This document shows positions 24,246-36,279 of a stretch of 64,000 nt of DNA, piece after piece. Origin of the DNA: Centropristis striata (Eukaryota; Chordata; Actinopteri; Perciformes; Serranidae); NCBI RefSeq assembly GCF_030273125.1, contig NC_081533.1:22546442-22610441 (forward strand). Reading direction: 5' to 3'. The stretch's first letter is position 1. Each line of letters begins with the position of its first letter. Below the pieces are notes generated by a model. The model did no database searches. It was given only the letters and a program-made list of their open reading frames with translations, and was not told where the DNA came from. The translations under genes and the position numbers were made by a program.

Positions 24246-25120
24246 AATCCATCAAATAAAAGTAATGAAAATGATATAAAAAAAATACAATGCCAAAAGC
24301 TATAAACCTCTCACATTTCTTATTGTTCAGATGTTATATAGATGTATATCATGCCTGGAAAAGTGTCCCCAAAGGATGATTTTTATGTTGTTTTTGTAGT
24401 AATTTAATAATCAATAAATGTGCTTCTTATAATAAAGGGACACAAGAAGAAACAGAATAGCTCAGTATTGAATACCACAGTGGAAGGTCCAATTCCAGAT
24501 TCATTCAAACATTTATCCTTGACCAAAACTAATCTTAACTAAAGTTCTTCCACCTGCTTGTTCACAAATCTAATCTTAAAAGTTGTTGGCGCCCTCACTT
24601 CCTGCTCTCTCTTTATATTGTGTACTGTGTGTACTCTGTCATGTAAGAAGCCATCAAGCACTGTGCATGCTGCAGACTACGCATGGCACTTTAATTATAT
24701 TTTGTCTAGAGCCCCAGGAACCAAGAAGTACTCCTGAGCTGCAACGCTCCCTGGTTAGGTGTTGGAAATTTGATTAAACATAAATTTATTTAGGAATATG
24801 CAGCATGTAAGCACAATAAAACGTGATATAATAAGGTCTTAAAACTAGTTTTTGACTCAGGCCCTTTCTACAACACGAGGCCTCAAGATTACAATTATGT
24901 ACTAATGCAGGAGGTGCCTTAAGGCCGCTCTCATTCCAGGTGATATTGAGGTTTAGTAATGCATATTTCCTAAAATTAGCAAATAATCGCATTATAACAA
25001 GCCAAATGGAACAAACTGGAAAGTCTGACTCCTTTTTTCTGGTAGGCTAGGACTCGAAGAAAGTCATGGAAATAAACTTATGGGAAGTTTTAGCCTTGAT
25101 TTTTTAAATAATTTTTTTAT
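24246..25120. other. intronic, nothing recognised
   Basis: Complex sequence without features. Confidence 0.4.
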
Positions 25121-25136
25121 GGGGGGGGGGGGGGGG
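25121..25136. repeat. poly(G) run, 16 bp
   Basis: Sixteen consecutive G on the + strand, C16 in the PC pre-mRNA. It lies close upstream of the SINE. Confidence 0.9.
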
Positions 25137-25165
25137 TCATTAAAAATACTATTATGAAATATTGT

Positions 25166-25356
25166 TGTGTTGGTGGCTGTGGCTCAGTTGGTAGAGCAGT
25201 TGTCTTCTGATTGGAAGGTTGGTGGTTCGATCCCCGACCATGACAGCCATGTTGAAGTATCCTTTAGCAAGATACTGAACCCCAAATGCTGCAAATGCAG
25301 ATGCTGCAAATGCTTTGGATAAAAGTGCTATATAAGTGCACCCCATTTACCATTTG
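25166..25356 (+). mobile_element. tRNA-derived SINE
   Basis: The tRNA-like head carries an A box (TGGCTCAGTTGG, 25180-25191) and a B box (GGTTCGATCCC, 25224-25234), so it had an internal RNA polymerase III promoter. It is not a functional tRNA: the 3' acceptor strand does not pair and the head runs straight into a body (ttagcaagatactgaacccc) and a tail ggataaaagtgctatataag, as in teleost SINEs that borrow an L2-type LINE tail. It contains a short duplicated tgctgcaaatgc unit. Antisense to PC. Confidence 0.88.
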
Positions 25357-26600
25357 AATGTTTCACGCACGTCTTTCCTTCACCTGCATTTTCAAATTTA
25401 CTCCACCTAAACTATACATCTATCCAAGCCTCAATTTTTGCATTTTCCTACAAAACAGAGAAGCTAAAAATATTAGACTTAACATTGTGTCCATTCCTAA
25501 CATTCAGTGATTTAAATGTCTCCTACTAAAGCCTCGTTTTGGCTCACTTTCAGATTTCTAAAGTGTCAAAAGGTGTGAACTTGTTCTTTATTTCTGACAC
25601 TGCTAAAAGCGTGCATTAATGTTTTAAGATGCCAAGCCTTATACTTCATGTCTACTTTCCTACCTGGCATCCCTGACTGTTTTTCTCTGCCTTTCTTGGG
25701 GCTTCTGAATAGCTGCCAAGTTTATATTTGATCTCTGACATTTTCAAAGAAAAAATTGAAACCCCCACAAGTGTTATAAATATAGGTCTACTCACTGAAT
25801 CTGTTCTTTAAAACTCTGTCAATGCCTTTACCTCACAGCCAAGTACATCATTTTAGCGAAGTGATACATGTATTAGACAGAAGAACCACATGGAGGCCCA
25901 AATTATTTACCGCTCAGCATTGGCTGCATTCCCACAGGTACTATATTAGCCAGATTTTATAGCAGCACCTGAAAAGTCTTTTGGAGAAAATGCAGCATAA
26001 ATAACTTCCTGTCTAACTGATACATATTCTGTTTATGTATATCACCATGGGCCATGCAGACAGCTGAAACTGAAGACTAGGGAACAAAGTGTGCACACAT
26101 CTCTGCACCACATCTTATATTTCAGCTCATACGCCTGAACACACATTTTCTTGTGCCAATTTTGAAAAAAAAAAGCCATAGTGGAAACAAATCAACATTC
26201 ATCAATACTGCACTTAAGCACCAATTTAAGGAAACCAGGTGAAATCAGCTCTCAAGGTCTTGGAAAAAGTCTAACTCTAACTGACAGGTTTCTCTCCAAG
26301 AACCTTCAAAGATAAGAAAAACCCTTTTATCTCAAGTCCAGGTCAATGCCATGCACATATTGTTTATCCGCTGATGTTAAAGAAAGTCTCAACAGTCTAA
26401 CATACTCAAACCTGACAGAGCATTTTGTTGCACCACATTAACACTAACTGGATGGAATTTAACAACTGATTATCCACGTCATGTTCGACAGGGTGGAATA
26501 TTGCCATCTAAGCGGTTGAACCTGCTCTTTTTTTAAAGAAATCCAGAACTATAAATGTGAGGAAGGCTATGTTAAATCAGATTATGAAACCATAAAACCA
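25357..26600. other. intronic, nothing recognised
   Basis: Complex sequence without recognised features. Confidence 0.4.
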
Positions 26601-26611
26601 GCACACTATTA

Positions 26612-27250
26612 GTGGATCGACTGATCTTTGACAGAAATATCAAATCAGCATCAGAATGGGGAAGAAAGGTGGTCTTAAGGTTCATGGAATCTGATCCAAA
26701 AAAAAGAGAAACATCTACTGAGCTTCAGTTCTCTGGGCCAAAATGTCTTGTTGATGCCAGAGGTCAGAGGGGAATGGCTGAACTGGTTGGTGCTGATAGA
26801 AAGACAACAGGAACTCAAATAACCACTCTGAAGTTTTATAAAGAGTCACACCTTAGAGATGATGGGCCACAGCAGCAGAAGACCACACCATATGCAACTC
26901 AGAGCCGTACAATGTTCAAACCCTAATCAGAGCTGACCAGTGCTAGGCTATGATTGGTCAGTCTGCATAAAAGGGGGGCGGTGAAGGGTTAATTGAACAT
27001 TGTTTAAGTGCCACAGCCTACCTGATAATTGTTGCTGACCTTGTATATCATGGCTACTTTGAGCACAATAACCTGCCGTGTCACAAAGCTCAATCATCTC
27101 AAACTGGTTTCTTGGGAGATTGGCATCATGGATGTGCAGCCATCGGCATGGACTAAGATCTCTGAGGAATGTGTTCAGCACCTTGTTACATCTATGCCAC
27201 AATGAACTAAGGCAGTTCTGAAGGCAAAAGGGGGTCCAACCCACTGCTAG
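26612..27250 (+). pseudogene. Tc1-like transposase pseudogene
   Basis: The N-terminal part is readable to about 26860: ESDPKKRETSTELQ, then ARGQRGMAELVGADRKTT and GTQITTL, the helix-turn-helix region of a DD34E-type transposase. The C-terminal part is readable from about 27050: YFEHNNLPCHKAQ (normally FQQDNAPCHKA, where the catalytic D of QDN is replaced), IGIMDVQPSAWTKISEEC, and KAVLKAKGGPTHC before a stop at 27248-27250. Between them the WTDES-type first catalytic block and most of the core are absent. The C-terminal part has frameshifts and an in-frame stop. It cannot encode an active enzyme. Confidence 0.85.
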
Positions 27251-27272
27251 TGAGGTGTACCTAATAAAGGGT
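26612..27272 (+). mobile_element. Tc1-like transposon remnant, internally deleted
   Basis: Carries both ends of a Tc1-type transposase with the middle missing (see pseudogene entry). It ends in gtgtacctaataaaggg, the characteristic 3' end of a widespread fish Tc1-like family. I could not define clean terminal inverted repeats or TA duplications, so the limits are approximate. Confidence 0.8.
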
Positions 27273-27639
27273 TGTTGTGTCAGGTAACCAGGGAATTGTG
27301 GTTGAGTTAGTTAATTCACGGATTGTGTCCTGTGGTTATATGAAGGAAGATATGTCGATCATTATGGATCTGGAGATGTGGCTCCTCTGTAGAAGGCCAC
27401 ACTTTAAAAAAGGTACATTTTGATTTTGACCAAATAATGTCACCAACACCAATTGTTTTCACCAACCTCATAACTACAAATAATACAAGTGCAACTCTTA
27501 CCTCCATTTAAAGAAACTATTAGCTGTCATGTCTGAGCTGCGCCCTACAGTCACTGCATTATAGGTGTCTTTAATATGGTGATGAATATGTATTGCTAAT
27601 TTAATATGTTTGATAATGTGTAAAATGTAGGATCATTAT

Positions 27640-27775
27640 GTAAATGCAGTCTTGTTTTTTTAATGTGACAACAGGTTTAAAAAAAATGCACCATGAACAA
27701 AATGGAAATTGGCTTATCCCTTGGGCACCCAGTGGGTGCCAACCCCATACTTTAGGAACCACTGATTTAAGTATA
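27640..27775 (-). mobile_element. hAT-like end fragment (tentative)
   Basis: On the minus strand the segment from about 27772 reads cagtggttcctaaagtatgg and then gttggcacccactggg, resembling the end of a fish hAT family that begins cagtggttcccaaa. The other end was not located. Confidence 0.4.
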
Positions 27776-28380
27776 GATGAGAGATAAGCTGAACCTTTTA
27801 TGTGACAAGAAAGATCAGTTTAAATTCAGTTTATTCCATATTATAATGCTAATAGCCTCACCATAAAACATATGGTGTAATTAGCCAAAATGCATCATTC
27901 TTAGTGAGAATTTTTAATTGGTGCTGAAATATGCTGATCTAATATGGCAGTGTGCTTCCAAATAACGAAAGGGCACATGTGCATTTCAAAGCAAGAATTT
28001 ACATTCCCCTGCCAAAGAGGATCAACTTTGAATTACTTTAGGTCATCTCCAGAGTCAAGAGTGCAGTGAAGGTTTCATTAAAATGTAATTCTATTAAAAG
28101 GAATTATCTTGTCTGCCCTGAGTTATACAGAGGGTTAGATGCCAAGGTTGAGGAGATCAGAGCAGAGGATGTATAATGTACCAACCTCTGACAGAGGGTC
28201 GAGCCCCTGCACACACAAAATTATGCTTTCTTTTTCCATGACATTAAGTCTAAAATATGATCATAAAAATGTATATACATATATGCATACACGAATACCT
28301 CAGAAAGCACCTATACATATGCACTTGACTCACTCACCCTGGACATATATTATTACAGTACATGGAAAATACATTAGCCA
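27776..28380. other. intronic, nothing recognised
   Basis: Complex AT-rich sequence. Confidence 0.4.
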
Positions 28381-28397
28381 AGTGCTCAGTAGAACCT

Positions 28398-28520
28398 GAG
28401 GACACACACACCTGTGCACACACAACAGTCCAGCACGCACACGTACGTTCACACTCAGCAGCAAGCACACAAACTCTGCCTCCATCCGTCACATGTGCAT
28501 ACGCACGCACTCCGAGACCA
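28398..28520. repeat. AC-rich degenerate segment
   Basis: Interrupted AC/GCAC runs, likely a decayed microsatellite preceding a purine block. Confidence 0.5.
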
Positions 28521-28559
28521 TGAAGGCTGAGTACTAATTGCATATCATTTTCAGTCGTT

Positions 28560-29230
28560 TCACTCAGAGCTCGTTAGCAAGGGAGAAGAGGGTGGCTGTG
28601 CGCCCAGAACTAAAAAGGGGAGAGGGAGAGAAAGAAAGTGAAAGGAGTATGGTGAGGAGAGGAAGGCAGCTTGTTGTGGTGATAAGAGCTGAAGAAATAG
28701 TCAAGAAAATATGACAAACAGGCAGGGAGGTAAAGTAAATAATATACTCCACTCTTGAGATCGTCAAGAGATTGAGAGATAAATAAAAACCGGGACAAGA
28801 TGACAGCTATACATCCCCAACTCAATGCAAGAAAGCGGAAAATAAAGTGAGGGGAAGCAGAGGGAGTGGGAGTGTGGAGGAGGATAGAAATGCTAAAACT
28901 GAAAGAGCGAGTGGGAAAAGTGGGAGCGTGGAAGAGATTTGATTTGGCCTAGCTCAAAAGGGACAAAAGGAATGAAAGCAAAGAGGCGGTGGGAGGAAGC
29001 AAAGGTTGAAGGCTGGGAGAGAGGGAGTTGGGATGGGAGTGGGAAGGAGGGATGAAGGATAAGACGGATAAATGGGGGAGTGGGACAACAGGGGATGAAT
29101 TGAGGAAGAAGCAATGACTCAGGGTAAGACTGGAAGAAGATAATAATGAAAGGAAGAATGGAGGTGGGATTGCAGAAAGCAGGTTCATATTTAAGAAATC
29201 ATTTTGGGAGGCAAAGAGGAGATTATAGCA
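28560..29230. repeat. purine-rich strand segment
   Basis: The + strand is strongly A/G-biased for about 650 bp. Minus-strand open frames here are Ser/Leu/Pro/Phe low complexity. Confidence 0.7.
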
Positions 29231-29469
29231 ATAGTTTTGCAACAGCCAGAAGACAGTTAGCCTAGGTTAGCAAGCCAGGTTACCCTGGCTCTGAATATGC
29301 TACAAATGTCAAGTTAAGCCAATGGCTGCAGGCTGTAAGTTCATAGTGAAGGGACAGATATAGAGGCGGTATCATTTTTTTTTTATCTAACTCCCAGCAG
29401 GAAAGCGAACAAGCTTCTAACTAATCATTTCCGAAAATGTCAGACTATTTTAATATGGCAAACGTAAGA

Positions 29470-29780
29470 AGTGGAAGAGGTGAATGGAAGGAAGGAAGGT
29501 GGGTGGAGTGCAGAAGGAAGTGAGAGCCAAGCACAGATGACACTGCAGGAAAAGATGGCAAGTGTGAGCAAGAGAGGAAGAGAGGAGCAAAAAGAAGCAG
29601 TAAATTAAAAGGATGATCAATCCTATCCTATTCCCCTCTATTGCTTTTTAATTTCACTCTCATCTTCTCCTAGATATCCCTTTCCTTGCTTTGCTTCTCC
29701 CCTCTCCTCCTTTCTTCCTCACGCCTCCCCTTCTTTCATCTTCTATTGTCTCCAGCTCCCCCTCACCACCCCCCAAGATG
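29470..29780. repeat. purine-rich block switching to pyrimidine-rich block
   Basis: The + strand is A/G-rich at 29470-29600, then C/T-rich at about 29630-29780. The strand bias reverses abruptly. Confidence 0.5.
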
Positions 29781-29865
29781 TGGCCTCGAAAATTCAAAAC
29801 ATTTACTCCTTTTGAAGTGAACACTTGATTTTATAACTTCATTTGAGTGTTAGCCGCACTGTATC

Positions 29866-29867
<2 letters not shown>

Positions 29868-29943
<76 letters not shown>
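29868..29943. repeat. (GT)38 microsatellite
   Basis: 76 uninterrupted bases of GT on +, (CA)n in PC pre-mRNA. Confidence 0.98.
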
Positions 29944-29945
<2 letters not shown>

Positions 29946-30179
29946 TTTTGTGGCATTCGGGTTTGTTCATGTTCACACAAACCACGTCTCCGGTAAATGC
30001 ATTTTTCAAGATGGCTCCAGGGCTAGTGGTAAAGAGCAAAGCAGAAATGTATTTCTCATTTCGGCAAAACTAATGCAGACTCTTGTCAACCAAATGTGTG
30101 CACACATACCACACACGCACGCAAAAACACAAAGTCTTGTCTAAATAAATAAGTGGAAATATAGCCAATGTGGTTCCAA

Positions 30180-31040
30180 GTGGGGCCTGCAGGAATGGAA
30201 ATGTAGAAAAGCAGGGGATAGCAGAGAAAGTGTTAGCGATGGAAGCGAGGGAATAGGAAGGATGGATAAACACAAACAAAGACAACAGCAGAAGTCAAGA
30301 GGGAGAGATGGAAGAAAAGGAGGCCTATAGAGAGAAATAAGAAGACAAAGAGAGATGGAGTAAAGTGTGAAGGACAGACGGAAAGGACAATAAAGACGGG
30401 TAAATGGAGCGAGAGAGAATATGAAAGAAAAACAAACGAAGATGAAGCAAAAGACAGGCAGACCGAGGCGAAGAGGACGGCATCAAGTCTCCCATCTTGT
30501 TTTGTATGAATTTCATTAGACGGTTTTAGACAGCAAACAGACGAAGAAGAAGAAGAAGAGGAGGAGGAAGGTAGGTGGAGGGGGGGGCTGACAAATGGAT
30601 GGAGAGACAGGAGAGGGATGAGTTGTCTGCATGAGAGAGGGGAGGAAATAAGAAATTTGAATCATTGTGGCATGAGGGTGGCATTTTGACATCAATTTAG
30701 CTGGCAGGAAAAAAACTTTGCTGCCTGTTCGATACACAAATGCAAACAGAACACGGTTGGGGATGGAGGGAGAGGGGGAGAAAGGGATGAAGAGAGGAAG
30801 GAATAATGAATCATAGTTTATCAACATGAGTCAAGGTAAAAAAAACTCAGAATGCGGAGGAAAAGGGATAAATGGAAGGAGAGGACAGAGGAAAGAGAAA
30901 AAAAAATGTTTTCCCAATTAAGCTTGAAAATGGACAGTTAAAAAAATGTCAAGAATCACTTAGAGTAAACAGAGAAATAAACAGAAGAGAAACAGTTGGA
31001 GGGCATAAGTGGAGAAGGACAAGGCAATAAGGCAGTGAGG
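30180..31040. repeat. purine-rich strand segment
   Basis: About 850 bp of A/G-biased + strand, including a (GAA)/(GAG) patch near 30543-30570. Confidence 0.7.
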
Positions 31041-31054
31041 GGTGGAAAATATGA

Positions 31055-31082
31055 ACACACACACACACACACACACACACAC
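31055..31082. repeat. (AC)14 microsatellite
   Basis: 28 bases of AC following the purine-rich block. Confidence 0.95.
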
Positions 31083-31189
31083 TCAAATACAAGATCCTAT
31101 CTGATTAGATTTCCTCTCCTTTTCAGCTCGCTTTCTTCTCTATTTTCTCCAGCTTCACTATCAGCCTATTAATTAATTCTTGCTCTCCT

Positions 31190-31390
31190 TGTTATGAAGC
31201 AGAGGGAAGAGTGAAGAGAGGAATGCAAAATAATGCAGGCGTCCAGAAGGCAGCGAGGAGCGAGGAGAGAAAGGCCGAAAGGAGAGAGACAGTGCATGCA
31301 GATAAGAGGAAGACGACAGACAGAAGGGAGAGGGACAGAGAAAAATTAAATACAGAGAGCAACAGATAGAGGGGAAATAATTACAGATCA
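31190..31390. repeat. purine-rich strand segment
   Basis: A/G-biased + strand without a fixed unit. Confidence 0.55.
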
Positions 31391-31399
31391 AATTTCAAA

Positions 31400-31830
31400 T
31401 TATGTCAATAAACAAGGAAAACAGGAGCTAAAAACACAAATGGCACTTTTCCATGCTAAAAAAAGAATGTAAATAATCACCTAAAAAGCTTCTTCTATTC
31501 AGTGAGTAAAGCATCGCCACCAGTCATAACAACAATGCTATCAAACTATTTTGTTATCAGTAAAGGCCCAGAACACTGAAAGCATCAATTGAGGCACCTA
31601 AACTGATGCTCTCTGGTGCACTGCAGGCATCAGATGTGAAACGTCAGCACCACAGGCTTGAAGTTCCTGTGCTTTACAGATACCCCCATTCAGTCTCTAT
31701 GCATTCCTATTTGAGTGGCTTTTAATGTTGCATAAGGCAGAAGGGCAACTGTTGGGTGCTGCTGCTTTCATCAGCTGGTTGGCAGCAGCACACCGGGAAT
31801 ACCATTTCATCATTTTGTCTTCCAGGTGTG
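31400..31830. other. intronic, nothing recognised
   Basis: Complex sequence immediately left of the Tc1-like element. Confidence 0.4.
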
Positions 31831-32124
31831 TGAAACAAAGAATGTGAACCCTTTGAAATGATCTAGTTTTCTGCATGAATTTGTCATAAAATGTGATCTG
31901 ATCTGCATTTAAGTCCCAGGTATAGAGAAGCACAATGTGCTTAACCTAATACCACACAAGCTATCATAATATTTCTTTCTGTCTTTATTGATCCATGAGA
32001 CATTCATAATGCTGGTGGTATAAGTAAGTAAACCCTTGGATTTAATAACTGGTTGAAACTGGTTAATTAACTGGTTATTAATTAACTGGTTATTAACCAG
32101 TTATTAACTGGTAAATAACTGGTT

Positions 32125-33446
32125 CTTTTGGCAGCAATAACCTCAACCAAGCGCTTCTGGTAGCTGCTGATCAGACATGCAAATTCAACCTTAGTTTCAT
32201 CAGTCCACAAAACATTTTGTCAGTAGCATTGTTGAGTGTCAAGATGCTCTTCGGCAAACTTCAAGCATGCAGTGATGTTTTTCTGGAGAACAGTTGCTTC
32301 TAGGGGTGCACCGATTGCAACTTTCTGGCCGATAACCGATCACCGATTTTTAAAAAGCCTGACCTGCCGATTCCGATTTTGACCGATACCGATTTTTTTA
32401 TAACTCACAGCATACACCTTCAATGTTTGAATCTTATTTTATTGAAAAACAATAACAGCAGTATTTTTCTATTAACAAATAAAGGAAATCACAATGTCTG
32501 AGGTAGTTAATAAAATATTGAACTTAAATAGCAACAATTTACAGGACAAACTAACAAAAGAACTGCAACCATAAATAAAGTGTCCTGAGTTTTTGGTTTC
32601 GTTATAGCACAACATACAACTAGGGATGGGCATCGATTTTCAAATATTCGAATAGTCATTAAATCATAAAAAATCGAATAGTTCATCATATCTGGAAGAA
32701 AAAAATTTGTATTACTGGTGCCTTCCGCACGGGGGCAGCGTAACATTTGATGATACAGTGTGGCGGCTAGATGCCAAGCTGTAGAAGAAGAAACAAACGG
32801 AGGAGGGGGTTTTCCACGGTGGGACAAGTTAGCCCCCAGAGGGATTTAGAGACTCTGGAGGTGACGTTTGAGTTTCACCGTCGTTAACGGTGCACGTCAG
32901 CAGCAGCAGCAACTGTGTGCTTTCTTGAAAAATAGTTGCTAAGGGGGTCTGAAAAGTTGCTGAATTTAGCAACAAAGTTGGGAGCACTGCTTCGCCGGTG
33001 GGGGGTTATTATCGAGGTAAGATCGCTAGATAAGATCGGTTTGACATAAAGGAATCGGCCGATCGCCGATCCCGCAAAATTAAGGAAATCGGCGCCGATC
33101 AATCGGCCGGCTGATCGATCGGTGCACCCCTAGTTGCTTCCTCCGTTGTGTCCTGCCATGGACATCATGCCTGTTTACTCTTCTGTCTATGGTAGACTGG
33201 AGAACAGAGATGTTAACAGGTTCCAATGATTTCTTTAATCTTTAGCTGTTACTCTAGGGTTCAGTTTTACCTCACTGAGATTAGCCACAGAACTAAATCG
33301 TCTCCATTTGTGGACAATTTGTGCAACTGTAACTAGTGAATATCTAAAGTCTCTGAGATTACTTTGTAACCCCTTCCAGTCTTGCAGTCATGCAACACAA
33401 CAACTCTTGACCGTAGGTCTTTGGAGATCTCTTTTTTGCGAGGCAT
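32125..33446 (-). pseudogene. Tc1-like transposase pseudogene, disrupted
   Basis: The start codon at 33446 gives MPRKKEISKDLRSR and GYKVISETLDIH, then a stop; after a frame change VAQIVHKWRRFSSVANLSEVK and RVTAKD follow. These are the paired helix-turn-helix domains of Tc1 transposase. After the hAT insertion the frame resumes: LQKNITACLKFAEEHLD and NVLWTDETKVEF, which contains the first catalytic Asp of the DD34E triad. It then jumps to YQKRLVEVIAAKRTSY, the C terminus, so the rest of the catalytic core is deleted. Several stops and the 832-bp insertion confirm it is dead. Confidence 0.88.
32301..33132. mobile_element. hAT-type element inserted in the Tc1 relic, 832 bp
   Basis: Perfect terminal inverted repeats TAGGGGTGCACCGAT / ATCGGTGCACCCCTA with identical 8-bp target duplications gttgcttc at 32293-32300 and 33133-33140. 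The subterminal regions are rich in CCGAT/ATCGG motifs. No transposase is readable. At about 32622 a second hAT-like end (tagggatgggcatcgatttt) begins without a matching partner, so the element has probably captured or been invaded by a piece of another hAT family. Confidence 0.95.
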
Positions 33447-33779
33447 GGTTCACATCAGCAGAAGATTCTTGTGAATAGCATACATAGCTCCATAGCTCAC
33501 TCAAACCTTGTTTTATTGATTGAACTTCAGGTTTGCTAACTCCTGACTCTAATTTACTCTTGATGGAGTCATTGGCCTAAGGGTTCACTTACTTCTTCCA
33601 CAAGCACTATGAATGTTTCATGGTGTGTTCAATAAAGACGTGGAATATTATAATTGTTTGTGTGGTATTAGGTTAAGCACATTGTGTTTTTCTATACTTG
33701 GGACATCACAATTTATGTCAAATGAATGCAGAAAACTAGGTAATTTCAAAGGGTTCACACATTTTTGCCACTGTAACTC

Positions 33780-35820
33780 TCCTGTGTAAATTCATTGCTG
33801 TTGTTAGGATTATGTAGCAACCCTGTTGGTAGTGGTGGTTGATTTTATTTAGAATTGCAGAATTACAATTGTATTGTTTACAAAATGTTTAGCTGACAGA
33901 TGTTGCCGTAGTAACAGCAAACTGTCAATAGGTGCCTTTTTACTCCAAACGGGCACCGTGCTACAGAAAAAAACAAACAGCTTTGGTCGCTGGGTCCTCA
34001 TTTGACTCTACAAAATGATAAAGTGGGTGTGTGAGAGCAGTTTGACAAGCCTCCTGATGCTTTAGATGCGTGTTTGGCACATTTACAACAATAGATTTAC
34101 TTCAATACACACATGTCATGTGCTTTCAGTGGGTTTCTAGTGCATTTGGGCCTTAAGTCACATCAGCTGTGATGCAGATAGCTGATAAAAGGTTTGGCAG
34201 CTTGTACAGGCTTTAACAGTGCATTTTAACAGTGCATTCTGGTGGAGGCGGAGCAAGAAGTAACATCGAACAAAAGGTTTAGACAAATTGTGATCTTAAT
34301 TTTGTTTCTGAGATTCTCTGACAGCCTCTACCAAAAGCCAGGACCACATGAAGTGCTAATCATTGTGACAAGATACATTATAGGAGTGGTTCTTCAACAT
34401 GCGTCATGCTATGACAGATTAGAGAGTAGTAACTCATGAGTGAAATGACCTTCTGAGGTAAACTGGAATGAAAAACCTGCTCTATCTGCCCTCCATGGCA
34501 CATAGTTGGCCACCTCTGAATTAATCAATCATTGGAACTGTATGATAGCTTTCTGTTGATCGAATAATCAATGAACCAACTAATCATGTCACAGCCATGC
34601 GTTCATATTTAACATATACTTTACGTATCAGCAGTGCTTCGACCATTAGCTGTTGAAACCTGATTTGACATCACTGCCCGCGGCTTGACCTTTAAAGTTT
34701 CAACAGCATATTAGCAGCAGATTTATGTCCCATGTGGTCCACTCATTTACATTTTACTTGTGTCTCACCTTGCAGTGCACCATATTTCAAGGCCTTCCTG
34801 GGACCCAGGATGAGTGAGCGCTCCCCCACAGAACGTCTAGATTGATGTGTAAAATTGATGAGCTGGGGTGCATTCGAAGACACCATGTTGGTTGATTAAA
34901 CTTAGATATTGACCGGATGTCTGTCTCTATAGCTCTATATTGACTCAACTATGTTGGTGTTCCTGATTCAGAGTGCGGTTTGAAGTGAAGCCTGACTGCA
35001 AACCCTTGAACTTACTTAAGTATTAGGCTTTAAATAAGAAAACAGCATCCATACATAGCCTTCTTGCTACATACACTACTTTCATATGGTAAGGTGGAGT
35101 ATCTAACCAGAGTCTAAAGTGAGTGCAAACATGGCATTGAGATTGTGAAGTGGGCTACTCTTGATCACTAAATAGATTTTCTTTGAATTGGGTAAATCAG
35201 AAGCAGTCAACTCTCAAGTCCCAGAAGCTCCCATGAACCCTGGATAACCACTCACATAACTACTCTTGAACTACACAACTACACAACACTTGAACATGTA
35301 TCTACACTATACTTTGTGCTTCAACCTTGTGCATTTTCCAGGCATTGAATCTTCAATGAAAAATCTGCCATGTAACAGCATGCATACGCTATTCTTGTGA
35401 CCTTGAAGATTATCATCTAATGCAGATATATGTTCTTGAACAAAATCACCCTCTCCTTGCAGCACACTGGTTTTTCCTGCTCCAACTTTAAAAGGTTATT
35501 TTCAACACAATCAATTATTACTGATCAATGCTTCCATAATTAGTCAATTTAATCAATCATTTTTGTTACTGGAAGATTTTTCTGCCTCTAACAAACAAAT
35601 GAAAAGCAGTTTAATCATTTGTTTGAATACAGGAAAAGCTACCTTTTTGGAAACAAAATGCATAAAATATTGCCATCGTGCAGATATAAATGGCAGCCAG
35701 TGTTCTGAAGGTAAACTACAGCTCAGTTGGAGAATCACAGCATTTAAATCAAGATTTTAATCTAAAGGACGATATTTGTGTTAAGCAAAGGTCTGCAAGA
35801 AGATCCACATACAAAAACCT
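33780..35820. other. intronic, nothing recognised
   Basis: Complex AT-rich sequence, with a small tandem duplication (aacagtgcatt twice) at about 34215-34240. No gene. Confidence 0.4.
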
Positions 35821-35824
35821 AAAA

Positions 35825-36140
35825 CACGCAAATGCACACCCAGATACACACAAACCAAAAAAATGCAAAAGCCCATATAGGCCTGATAAAATGCAATCCA
35901 AGTTCTCTCATTCGGAAAATTGCACAGTGGAAGTCAGAAATAGAGAGAGAAAGAGAGGGGGAAGTCAGATAAATAAGCCCACACACACACAATCACAGAA
36001 TTGTGCATCCACACACATAAGTACACATGTAGTTAAAAATGCATCAGCAACCACACTGCACATTTGGCACACCCACAGAAAGATATCCAACAAGCAGCAC
36101 ATATATAACCCATGAAAAAACACACACACAGATAATGACA
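35825..36140. repeat. AC-rich degenerate segment
   Basis: Multiple short AC runs amid other sequence. Precedes a purine-rich block. Confidence 0.45.
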
Positions 36141-36279
36141 CAAATAATGATACAAGCCTGTGAGTCACAGACCGGCCCAGATAACATGATAAGTGTAATA
36201 TATGAGCTGAGGTGGAATAAAATGTACGCAACAATCAGGAGGGAGAACAGCTGGGAGAAAAGAATTGCTATGTAATAAA

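Larger units (their letters stand above)
31836..33773 (-). mobile_element. Tc1-like transposon with ~200-bp inverted repeats, split by a hAT element
   Basis: Long imperfect terminal inverted repeats: left about 31836-32040, right about 33577-33773. Both contain tgtgaaccctttgaaat, ctagttttctgcat and caatgtgcttaacctaatac in opposite orientation. The right end is ccactg followed by TA (33774-33775), as expected for Tc1/mariner; the outermost left end is eroded. The body holds a minus-strand Tc1 transposase relic interrupted by a hAT insertion (32301-33132). Confidence 0.9.

Noticed and set aside
24048..24255. Open frames with Ser-Leu/Cys-Leu-Ser repeats
   Set aside because: Translation of (AG)n and (GACA)n arrays.
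25166..25240. Possible functional tRNA gene
   Set aside because: A and B boxes are present but the acceptor stem does not close and the sequence continues into a SINE body and LINE-like tail.
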